From Methanosarcinaceae archaeon (lineage in GTDB: Archaea > Halobacteriota > Methanosarcinia > Methanosarcinales > Methanosarcinaceae): a DNA stretch of 5,680 nt. Made by a program: the position numbers and the translations under genes. The DNA is taken from positions 1 through 5,680 of the forward strand of contig JAUVET010000115.1 of NCBI GenBank assembly GCA_030594665.1, read 5' to 3'. Below, one piece after another: positions 1 through 4,670 of this stretch; within the stretch, counting starts at the first letter, position 1, and each line of letters opens with the position of its first letter. The notes under the pieces are model-generated. The model made no database searches. It had not been told where the DNA came from and saw nothing but the letters and a program-made list of their open reading frames with translations.

Positions 1-641
1 ATCTCATTATCCATGTGACATGCCACACATGTTACATCCGGAATGTGGATGTTGTGCGGTACCTGGGATGCAGAAACATCACCTTCTCCAGGTCTGTGAC
101 AATTGTAACATGCCTGCTCGTATGTCTCATTTCCGTGGACAGATGCCACATTATCATTTATGTGACATGCCTGGCATACGATATCCATGTCTGCAGTCTT
201 AACAGGTTTTACAACATCCGGGGCAGTGTTGTGACATTTCGTACAGCTTTCAATCTCGCCACCGTGGTCCACGATAACGTCCTTGTGGCAGTGCGCACAT
301 ACACTCTCTGCAAGAGCACTGTTGTGTACACTTTCAAGATTCTGGTGACAGTAGGAACAATCTTCTGTCGCTACTTTGCCTATGTGAACATCATGTATTG
401 GTCCATAGTGACAATTTCCACATTGTGGAATTGCAATTGAACGTGTCGGACCGTGACAATTCACACATGTCACTGGTCTTCCATCGTGTATTTCGTGAGG
501 ATCTGCAGCGTGACACACAGACGAACAATCCACATCCAACGCATCCAGAGTGGTGACTGAAAAGCCCTCCTCCGCAGATGCAGGAATCGCCAACATAGCA
601 ACAAGAAGTGCTATCAGCGAAATAAATATCAGTTTTCTCAT
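1..641 (-). CDS. Secreted multiheme c-type cytochrome (N-terminal part, cut by window edge)
   Basis: Reading the minus strand from ATG at 641 gives 213 codons with no stop before the edge, so the C-terminus is missing. Residues 1-23 form a classic signal peptide (MRK, hydrophobic core, Ala-Ser-Ala before Glu24). Eight canonical CXXCH heme sites follow: residues 59-63, 74-78, 95-99, 115-119, 133-137, 156-160, 178-182 and 205-209. A ninth, CSSVCH at 39-44, has CX3CH spacing. Extra histidines (for example H52, H83, H86, H106, H126, H169, H196, H199) could be distal ligands for bis-His hemes. A strong Shine-Dalgarno, GAGAGGT (complement of 649-655), lies 7 nt before the ATG. The protein should be exported and carry electrons outside the cytoplasmic membrane, as multiheme cytochromes do in Methanosarcinales and ANME archaea. 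Partner and exact subfamily (for example MmcA-like) cannot be decided from this fragment. Confidence 0.93.
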   Translation of the reverse strand, partial: MRKLIFISLIALLVAMLAIPASAEEGFSVTTLDALDVDCSSVCHAADPHEIHDGRPVTCVNCHGPTRSIAIPQCGNCHYGPIHDVHIGKVATEDCSYCHQNLESVHNSALAESVCAHCHKDVIVDHGGEIESCTKCHNTAPDVVKPVKTADMDIVCQACHINDNVASVHGNETYEQACYNCHRPGEGDVSASQVPHNIHIPDVTCVACHMDNE

Positions 642-648
642 TTTAAAT

Positions 649-697
649 ACCTCTCATATTTGAACATATTGAATTGTATGATAGTGAGTAATATAAT
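649..697 (-). promoter_or_regulatory. Promoter/leader of the cytochrome gene
   Basis: On the minus strand a TATA-like TTATATTA (complement of 689-696) lies about 50 bp before the ATG at 641, which predicts a transcription start near 670 and a leader of about 30 nt. The leader ends in Shine-Dalgarno GAGAGGT (649-655). A second A/T-rich box around 727-741 is an alternative that would give a longer leader. Inferred from sequence only. Confidence 0.5.
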
Positions 698-765
698 CAT
701 ATTTTACTTTATTCATACTAATAGGCTATTTTTTAATACTGGTCATTCAGGTCAATGGTAACGCA

Positions 766-784
766 TGAAGCTAGCATTGCTTCA
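766..784. repeat. Short inverted repeat TGAAGC-N7-GCTTCA
   Basis: Perfect 6-bp arms at 766-771 and 779-784 flank a 7-nt spacer in the cytochrome/methyltransferase divergent region. It has no T-run after it and could be a small operator half-site pair or chance. It sits just before the longer palindrome at 790-810. Confidence 0.4.
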
Positions 785-789
785 GAATC

Positions 790-810
790 ATTTGCATATT
801 CTATGCAAAT
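790..810. promoter_or_regulatory. Palindrome, candidate operator in divergent promoter region
   Basis: ATTTGCATA (790-798) and its exact reverse complement TATGCAAAT (802-810) flank a 3-nt centre, TTC. A 9+9 perfect dyad in a noncoding region between two divergent genes fits a dimeric helix-turn-helix regulator site. It lies about 53 bp upstream of the nearest methyltransferase TATA candidate and about 94 bp upstream of the cytochrome TATA candidate. The binding factor is unknown. Confidence 0.5.
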
Positions 811-842
811 ATCATCTATTCGATACATTAAATTTTGAAAAT

Positions 843-890
843 CCCATTTATTGGAATACCCATTTATTTAATGACAAAGTTGTTTAAAAG
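843..890 (+). promoter_or_regulatory. Candidate promoter of the methyltransferase gene
   Basis: TTTATTTAA at 863-871 matches the archaeal TATA style and is identical to the box proposed for purL. It predicts a start near 890 and a leader of about 60 nt. TTTAAAAG at 883-890 is an alternative with a start near 910. The first box overlaps the second copy of a 10-bp direct repeat, CCCATTTATT (843-852 and 859-868, 16 bp apart). Confidence 0.4.
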
Positions 891-951
891 GATTGCGATT
901 TTAACCTCTTGACGAAAGGATGATTTTAAATTGATTGAAACGGTGTAATTG

Positions 952-2022
952 ATGATTAATTTGTCACGTAAAAAAAAATTTGAAAAAGTCCTGTATTCCG
1001 ATAAAGATGGGATCCGATTCGCAACACCAAAGATCGTTGCACAATATCGAGCAAAACGTTTAAAGTGCAAACAACTCGCCGACATCAGTTGCGGCATTGG
1101 TGGACAAACGATATTCTTTGCAAAAGAATGTGATTTTGTCTATGCTGTGGAGATAGATCCAAAAAAAATAGGATACGCAAAGAAAAACTGCGAACTTCAT
1201 GATATTGAGAATGTCGAATTCATCTGCGGAGATGCACTGTCACCAGAAGTAATAAGGCAGATCCCAAAAGTAGATATTGTGTTTTCAGACCCTGCCAGAC
1301 CCGCCGAAGAAAATAAACGCAAAGTGACGAGTCTTGAACCCGGGATTCCAAATGTCATATCTGCGTACTCCGGTAAAACCCATAACTTTGCATTTGAAGC
1401 GCCACCCCGGATATCTCCAAAACGCATTCAATTTGATTGTGAACGCGAATATATGTCCCTGAACGGACAACTCAATCGCTTGACACTGTATTTTGGAGAA
1501 CTGAAACAATGTGAGCGGTCAGCCGTATCACTACCGGACGGTGCGCACATCAATTCCACTGATGCAACAGGTGAAAGTTTTGAAACCTATGACATAAAAG
1601 AAGTTTCACAGCTAAGAACATATGCGTATGAACCGGACCCATCTTTGGTTAAATCTGATCTTCTGTCCCAGTTTGTAAAATCCATCGAAAATGAAATGGA
1701 TGACGTAAAACATGTTGAGCTATTTACAATCGATAAAAAAAGATTGCTCCTAACATCTGATTCAATATTGAAAAACCCAATGCTGAAAAACAATTACTCA
1801 GTTATGCAAGTTACAGAATTTAAACCGGAGGTCATAAATTCAATATTAAAAAAGCATGACGTGGGTAAAGTCGTACTCAGGGCAGGAGTTGACCCTGCCG
1901 ACTACTGGACCATAAGAAATAAAATTGAAAATGGGTTAAATGGCAAAAAAACCATACACCTTTTTGTAAAGGATAGAACTGCAATACTCTGTGAGATCAT
2001 GCACACTCGAAACGATGTGTAA
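952..2022 (+). CDS. Class I SAM-dependent methyltransferase with C-terminal THUMP-like domain, probable RNA methyltransferase
   Basis: The 356-residue protein has a Rossmann-type methyltransferase core: motif I DISCGIGG near residues 44-51, acidic end of motif II in AVEID near 65-69, GDA near 93-95, and a catalytic-loop motif DPARP near 113-117 in place of the NPPY/DPPY seen in many N-methyltransferases. The C-terminal third, from YEPDPSLVKSDLL (about 226-238) to the RAGVDPADYW stretch (about 310-319), resembles the THUMP-like domain that accompanies this core in bacterial and archaeal proteins. By family it should methylate an RNA base, but the substrate is not known. I start it at ATG 952, not at TTG 949, because GGTG (942-945) sits 6 nt before that ATG. 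It stands alone: the cytochrome upstream is divergent and a stable-RNA unit with its own promoter follows. The methyltransferase call is firm; the RNA target is inference. Confidence 0.85.
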   Translation: MINLSRKKKFEKVLYSDKDGIRFATPKIVAQYRAKRLKCKQLADISCGIGGQTIFFAKECDFVYAVEIDPKKIGYAKKNCELHDIENVEFICGDALSPEVIRQIPKVDIVFSDPARPAEENKRKVTSLEPGIPNVISAYSGKTHNFAFEAPPRISPKRIQFDCEREYMSLNGQLNRLTLYFGELKQCERSAVSLPDGAHINSTDATGESFETYDIKEVSQLRTYAYEPDPSLVKSDLLSQFVKSIENEMDDVKHVELFTIDKKRLLLTSDSILKNPMLKNNYSVMQVTEFKPEVINSILKKHDVGKVVLRAGVDPADYWTIRNKIENGLNGKKTIHLFVKDRTAILCEIMHTRNDV

Positions 2023-2054
2023 TCGGAAGTACTGGATATGGAGAAAAATTAATC

Positions 2055-2112
2055 GTGTGAAGGAGAGTTTTGTTATCCATCCATTCGTCACACCTTTTAC
2101 TTTCAAATTTAA
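2055..2112 (+). terminator. Possible termination region after the methyltransferase
   Basis: GTGTGA (2055-2060) and TCACAC (2088-2093) could form a weak long-loop stem, followed by T-rich sequence (CTTTTACTTTCAAATTT, about 2094-2110). Archaeal termination mostly depends on T-runs, so the T-rich part is the better evidence. The rest of 2113-2190 shows nothing I can name. Confidence 0.25.
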
Positions 2113-2194
2113 GGACATACTACTATACAACAACTTTCACACTTATGCAACCATCTAACCATTTTGCCAGAGTCGTGGGACGCTAGCAGGAATA

Positions 2195-2221
2195 CTTTTA
2201 TTACCTGTAATGCATATGTAG
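2195..2221 (+). promoter_or_regulatory. TATA promoter of the 7S RNA gene
   Basis: CTTTTATTA at 2195-2203 is an archaeal TATA box. Counting about 25 bp downstream puts the start at about 2220-2222, which agrees with the first paired base of the 7S RNA terminal helix. Confidence 0.6.
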
Positions 2222-2543
2222 GGGTGGCGGGCTAGTCCGGGTAGTTCGGCGTTACCTGTTACTCGATATCGCCGATATGCGGGGGACGAAGCCAATAGAA
2301 GATGTCCAGATCATTTTCAAACCTGTGATCTCAACGTAGAAGCTCCGTCCTGTTTGGATAGTGTTTATATGGATGCTTGCTGGAGAGCTTGTTTTCATAT
2401 CTTAACTGCGGAAATCGGTCGAGGCCCGGAAGGGAGCAGACTTACCGTAGACAACTATCGCTTATAGGGTTGCGGGGTGGAGGCGAGGTCGCAGACCACT
2501 TGGATATGGGACGGACAACGACTTGCGGTGCGCCTGCCACTTG
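2221..2543 (+). ncRNA. Archaeal 7S RNA (signal recognition particle RNA)
   Basis: This RNA scaffolds SRP19 and SRP54 and targets nascent membrane and secreted proteins to the translocon. The ends pair as helix 1: 2222-2232 with 2532-2542, including a few G-U pairs. The 5' domain shows the conserved archaeal helix 3/4 pattern (GTTCGGCG near 2244-2251, CCTGTTAC after it, then CGCCGATATGCGGGG). The SRP54-binding helix 8 is clear at about 2418-2445, with the GGAA tetraloop at 2428-2431 closed by CCC/GGG and the AGCAG side of the internal loop at 2435-2439. Length of about 320 nt suits archaeal 7S RNA. tRNA-Ser follows on the same strand, an arrangement known from other methanogens such as Methanothermus fervidus. 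The ends are set by pairing and the TATA distance and may be off by a few bases. Confidence 0.93.
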
Positions 2544-2570
2544 AATTCAGTGAGCGTTCCGAAGAAAGCA

Positions 2571-2600
2571 TTAAATATGTAGATTGCATTAAGAGGTGCA
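2571..2600 (+). promoter_or_regulatory. TATA promoter of tRNA-Ser
   Basis: TTAAATAT at 2571-2578 is followed about 25 bp later by TGCA (2597-2600), a common initiator context in methanogen stable-RNA promoters. This predicts a 5' leader of about 20 nt that RNase P would remove. The tRNA may therefore be transcribed on its own as well as by read-through from the 7S RNA. Confidence 0.5.
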
Positions 2601-2617
2601 CTTCAACACATCTGTCT

Positions 2618-2700
2618 GACGAGATAGCCAAGCGGTATGGCGCAGGATTGCTAATCCTGTGGTGCTTTGCGCCTCGGGGGTTCGAGTCCCCCTCTCGTCG
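2618..2700 (+). tRNA. tRNA-Ser (anticodon GCU)
   Basis: A full class II tRNA cloverleaf folds by hand. The acceptor stem is 2618-2624 with 2693-2699 (7 perfect pairs). The D stem is GCC/GGC (2627-2629 with 2639-2641). The anticodon stem CAGGA/TCCTG (2643-2647 with 2655-2659) closes the loop TTGCTAA, with anticodon GCT at 2650-2652. A long variable arm, GGTGC-TTT-GCGCC (2661-2673), marks it as a serine tRNA. The T stem is GGGGG/CCCCC with loop TTCGAGT. The discriminator is G at 2700, as expected for archaeal tRNA-Ser. CCA is not encoded and no intron is seen. It reads AGC and AGU codons. Confidence 0.97.
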
Positions 2701-2713
2701 CTCTGTTTCTGTA

Positions 2714-2752
2714 GAGGATTTCGATAAGGGATTTCAATAGAGAATCTCGATC
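2714..2752 (+). repeat. Three imperfect 13-bp tandem units
   Basis: Units at 2714-2726, 2727-2739 and 2740-2752 share the core GATTTCGATA. Unit 1 matches unit 2 at 10 of 13 and unit 3 at 10 of 13 positions. The block begins 14 bp after tRNA-Ser. The T-rich TTTCTG between the tRNA end and this block may serve as its terminator. No coding sequence is evident here. Confidence 0.4.
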
Positions 2753-2805
2753 GAAAACCCCAATAAAAAATCCATGTATCATCGGTTAAGAGTAATATTG
2801 TAATG

Positions 2806-2891
2806 GAACACGGATTGCACGGATCACACGGATGCGCACGGATAAAAAATTAATCCGTGAAAATCCGTGAAAATCCGTGTCATCCGTGTTC
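2806..2891. repeat. Inverted cluster of CACGGAT/ATCCGTG units (hairpin repeat)
   Basis: Four CACGGAT units (2809-2815, 2818-2824, 2827-2833, 2837-2843) face four ATCCGTG units (2853-2859, 2863-2869, 2873-2879, 2882-2888) across a 9-nt A/T-rich centre (2844-2852). Units recur every 9-10 bp. The outermost arms extend to a perfect 10-bp match, GAACACGGAT with ATCCGTGTTC. The whole would fold as an imperfect hairpin with 28 or more paired bases interrupted by short internal loops. Similar CCGTG-rich dispersed repeats are, as I recall, scattered in many unrelated bacterial and archaeal genomes. No ORF accompanies it, so it is at most a non-autonomous element. Confidence 0.85.
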
Positions 2892-2892
2892 G

Positions 2893-2902
2893 ATTTATAT
2901 TA
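2893..2902 (+). promoter_or_regulatory. Candidate TATA box upstream of the small membrane protein
   Basis: TTTATATTAA lies directly after the hairpin repeat and predicts a start near 2920. That would exclude or make leaderless the mini-ORF at 2917, and would give an unusually long leader to a CDS starting at 3093. A second box, TTTATATC (3063-3070), fits 3093 better. Confidence 0.3.
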
Positions 2903-2916
2903 AATTGGAGAATTGT

Positions 2917-2979
2917 ATGAAATTATTGGTCTTTCGGAAAATAATACATACCGACTCTGTCAAACTCCTTAACCGATGA
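2917..2979 (+). CDS. Possible 20-codon leader mini-ORF
   Basis: ATG at 2917 follows a Shine-Dalgarno-like GGAG (2907-2910) by 6 nt and opens a 20-codon frame (MKLLVFRKIIHTDSVKLLNR). Its TGA overlaps the ATG at 2976 as ATGA, the classic coupling arrangement. The frame at 2976 is the in-frame upstream extension of the small Cys-rich membrane protein. The peptide resembles nothing I know, and a short frame with a plausible ribosome site can arise by chance. Treat it as a candidate only. Confidence 0.2.
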   Translation: MKLLVFRKIIHTDSVKLLNR

Positions 2980-3062
2980 ACAATGATAAAAAATCCATAG
3001 TTATTGCTGATTATTCCATTACCAACAAAAATGACAGTGTCTGGCAAATGGCAAACACCAGA

Positions 3063-3092
3063 TTTATATCAATTAAAAAAAGATATGTGATT
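3063..3092 (+). promoter_or_regulatory. Candidate promoter for a leaderless start at 3093
   Basis: TTTATATC at 3063-3070 sits about 25 bp before ATG 3093, the spacing for a leaderless or nearly leaderless archaeal mRNA. GTGAT (3087-3091), complementary to the end of 16S rRNA, precedes the same ATG. The two readings compete, but both favour 3093 as the start. Confidence 0.35.
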
Positions 3093-3335
3093 ATGTCAAG
3101 TGATATGAAAACAATCCCATTGTTAGACTTAGACAACCGATCCGAGGATGATCCAAGTTGCAGCACCGGATGCGGCACATGTAGCTCAACAGGTTGTGTC
3201 GGAGGATTTGGGATCAGAACCGGATCGGAAAAAGATGTTGTTTACAAGAACATATTTCTCTTTGTACTCGTTATTGTTGTGATGATCGTTTCATCATTCC
3301 TGATTGTAAAAATACTAACTGCGATTTTCGGATAA
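3093..3335 (+). CDS. Small Cys-rich single-span membrane protein, unknown function
   Basis: This 80-residue protein is not one I recognise. An acidic N-terminal part (residues 1-22) leads into a four-cysteine knot, CSTGCGTCSSTGC (23-35), with C-X3-C-X2-C-X4-C spacing and Gly/Ser/Thr between. A short linker follows, then one strong hydrophobic segment (about 53-78) ending in IFG. No signal peptide precedes the cysteines, so it is probably a C-terminally anchored protein whose N-terminal Cys cluster binds a metal or Fe-S centre or takes part in thiol chemistry; the side of the membrane is not certain. The frame is open back to ATG 2976 (119 residues), but that start has no Shine-Dalgarno, whereas 3093 has both a TATA box at the right distance and GTGAT. 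It ends 12 bp before the convergent rnp4 stop. Confidence 0.6.
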   Translation: MSSDMKTIPLLDLDNRSEDDPSCSTGCGTCSSTGCVGGFGIRTGSEKDVVYKNIFLFVLVIVVMIVSSFLIVKILTAIFG

Positions 3336-3347
3336 TTGAAATTGTTA

Positions 3348-3737
3348 TCAAGCAGGATTGCTCTCTTCCACATTACTTTTACTATTACTATTTTCACCAC
3401 TTTCACTGTTTTTACTATTTTCACTCAATTTATACGGATACCGCATCTGTTTATTACATCGCAGGCATGTAACAGTGATATACCTTCCACGCAAACGTAC
3501 TCTTGCACTGCTCCCGGGTACCAGATACGAACGACAGTGCTTGCACATCCTGCGTTTCAGGGTTTTTGGAAACCGGACCCTGAATCGCATACCTATTCGT
3601 CTGGCAAGAAGCACATACCTGTCACTTCTTTTTGGATTTTCTTCAAACTCTTGATCCGCAAGTTCGAAAAGACGGTTTATGCGCTGCACTGCAAGATCCT
3701 TGATAAGGGATTTCTGTTTTTTTATTCGGCGTGCCAT
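3348..3737 (-). CDS. rnp4: RNase P protein component 4 (Rpp21/Rpr2 family)
   Basis: Rnp4 is an archaeal RNase P protein that, with Rnp1 (Rpp29), binds the specificity domain of the RNA subunit for tRNA 5'-end maturation. The 129-residue product starts MARRIKKQK, has an N-terminal helical part (about 8-58, containing the family-like YVLLARRIGMRFRVR at 41-55) and a zinc ribbon whose ligands are C65, C68, C91 and C94 (CKHC and CLRC). The core ends near residue 104. The last 25 residues (105-129) are a low-complexity Ser/Asn/Glu/Lys tail that is not part of the fold I know for this family. It starts 42 bp after the hydrolase stop on the same strand and is probably co-transcribed with it. Its ribosome site is weak. 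The stop faces the small membrane protein gene, 12 bp away. Confidence 0.92.
   Translation of the reverse strand: MARRIKKQKSLIKDLAVQRINRLFELADQEFEENPKRSDRYVLLARRIGMRFRVRFPKTLKRRMCKHCRSYLVPGSSARVRLRGRYITVTCLRCNKQMRYPYKLSENSKNSESGENSNSKSNVEESNPA
3385..3424 (+). repeat. 13-bp direct repeat in the rnp4 tail, T-rich on the plus strand
   Basis: TTACTATTTTCAC occurs exactly twice (3385-3397 and 3412-3424), inside a T-rich, G-poor stretch (about 3371-3427). On the minus strand this encodes the Ser/Asn/Glu tail of Rnp4. On the plus strand its T-runs lie 50-90 bp past the stop of the small membrane protein gene, where they could end that transcript. Confidence 0.5.
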
Positions 3738-3779
3738 TGTGATCTATCCACATATTGTCGTTTTTTGTCTTTGACATCG

Positions 3780-4436
3780 CTAAAGAATAATGACTTCTAT
3801 ATCAGGATTCTTATCATGCACAAGCCTTTTAAATAAATCCGCATCAGCGGGAGTAGTATCTAAATAATTGTAATGCATAGGGATCACAACATCCGGGGCA
3901 ATTGTCAGCGTAGCTTCTACTGCTTCGGGCACATCCATCGTAAATGTGCCGCCGATCGGCAGCAAAGCGACATCCACTGACATATCCTTCATCTGCGGAA
4001 TAAAATCCGTATCGCCTGCATGGTATATTTTCAAACCGTCGATATCAATAATATATCCCACACCAACACCTTTTGGATGATACTCCTTATTTATGTTATA
4101 TGCAGGAACAACTTCAATCCCCACCCCTTTGATCGCAAGGTCACCTGTTAACTTATCCCCTTCTCTGATACGTCTTGCATCACCCCTGAACTCCAGTGTG
4201 CAACTTTCCGGTATGAGGGTGGTTGATTCACTATTCCGAACCTCCCTTATTGCTTCAGGGTCACAGTGGTCATAATGCTCATGTGTGATCAGAATGATAT
4301 CTGCCTGATCTTCATAATCCACTTTATCCGGAAGTACGTATGGATCGATGTAGATGATCTTTTCCTCGCCTCTTATTATGAAACTTGAATGTCCAAGCCT
4401 GTCGATTGTAACATTTCCAATTGTTGTACTGCTCAT
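3780..4436 (-). CDS. Metallo-beta-lactamase-fold hydrolase, UPF0173 type
   Basis: The 218-residue protein is a compact metal-dependent hydrolase of the UPF0173/UlaG-like group; its substrate is unknown. The signature THEHYDHCD (residues 51-59) supplies H52, H54, D56 and H57 for two metal ions. HAGDTD (139-144) supplies the next His and the bridging Asp142, and PMHY (187-190) gives the last His. GHSSF (15-19) near the start is typical of this group. No signal peptide or extra domain is present, so it should be cytosolic. I start it at ATG 4436: GAGGGA (complement of 4443-4448) lies 6 nt upstream. An in-frame ATG at 4466 would add ten residues, but it lies upstream of the start predicted from the TATA box at 4474-4481. 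rnp4 follows 42 bp downstream, probably in one transcript; a shared role is not implied. Confidence 0.9.
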   Translation of the reverse strand: MSSTTIGNVTIDRLGHSSFIIRGEEKIIYIDPYVLPDKVDYEDQADIILITHEHYDHCDPEAIREVRNSESTTLIPESCTLEFRGDARRIREGDKLTGDLAIKGVGIEVVPAYNINKEYHPKGVGVGYIIDIDGLKIYHAGDTDFIPQMKDMSVDVALLPIGGTFTMDVPEAVEATLTIAPDVVIPMHYNYLDTTPADADLFKRLVHDKNPDIEVIIL

Positions 4437-4442
4437 TATAAG

Positions 4443-4481
4443 TCCCTCATATAGATCCTTAAACACGTTCTAAGTATAAAA
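4443..4481 (-). promoter_or_regulatory. Promoter and ribosome site of the hydrolase-rnp4 unit
   Basis: On the minus strand the TATA box TTTTATAC (complement of 4474-4481) predicts a start near 4453, leaving a leader of about 17 nt. It contains GAGGGA (4443-4448), 6 nt before ATG 4436. This decides the start codon against the upstream ATG at 4466. Confidence 0.55.
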
Positions 4482-4599
4482 TTTTCGAAATTTAGCCTCT
4501 AAAACATCCGCCAGGCTGATAAAGACAATGAATATGATAGATATTAAAACTGCCGTATGATTTCCATATCCCATCATATCAGGATAAAATAAAGAAATG

Positions 4600-4618
4600 T
4601 TTATTTAACTACAGATGC
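4600..4618 (+). promoter_or_regulatory. Promoter of purL
   Basis: TTTATTTAA at 4600-4608 with ATGC at 4615-4618 fits an archaeal promoter with a start near 4616-4625 and a leader of about 50 nt. The upstream stretch 4482-4599 shows no gene. Confidence 0.5.
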
Positions 4619-4624
4619 TCTTAG

Positions 4625-4638
4625 TGGTATCAATACCA
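4625..4638. promoter_or_regulatory. Palindrome TGGTAT-CA-ATACCA, candidate purL operator
   Basis: Perfect 6-bp arms (4625-4630 and 4633-4638) flank a 2-nt centre just after the predicted purL transcription start. A repressor bound here would block the polymerase. It may be a purine-responsive site, but that is inference from position alone. Confidence 0.45.
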
Positions 4639-4670
4639 ATCATATTTTCTAATCAATACGAGGCGCATTA

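Noticed and set aside
15..440. Plus-strand open frames (15-440, 20-202) rich in Cys, His and Met
   Set aside because: They are antisense to the multiheme cytochrome; the minus strand has a signal peptide, a Shine-Dalgarno and nine heme motifs in one frame.
864..1509. Minus-strand open frames at 864-1097, 1197-1427 and 1285-1509
   Set aside because: They lie opposite the methyltransferase gene, show no domain and have no ribosome site; the plus strand has clear methyltransferase motifs.
2477..2740. 87-codon plus-strand open frame
   Set aside because: It runs through the 3' half of 7S RNA and the whole of tRNA-Ser, both of which fold convincingly.
2806..2891. CRISPR array
   Set aside because: Units are 7 bp with 2-3 bp between them and invert at the centre; there are no unique spacers of CRISPR length and no cas gene.
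3159..3197. Radical SAM Fe-S motif CX3CX2C in the small membrane protein
   Set aside because: The spacing matches, but an 80-residue protein with a membrane span has no room for a radical SAM barrel.
3336..3836. Plus-strand open frames over the rnp4 region (3336-3836, 3358-3654)
   Set aside because: They are antisense to rnp4, whose zinc-ribbon cysteines and family length are clear.
4437..4466. Start of the hydrolase at ATG 4466
   Set aside because: The downstream ATG at 4436 has GAGGGA at the right distance, and the TATA box at 4474-4481 places the transcript start after 4466.
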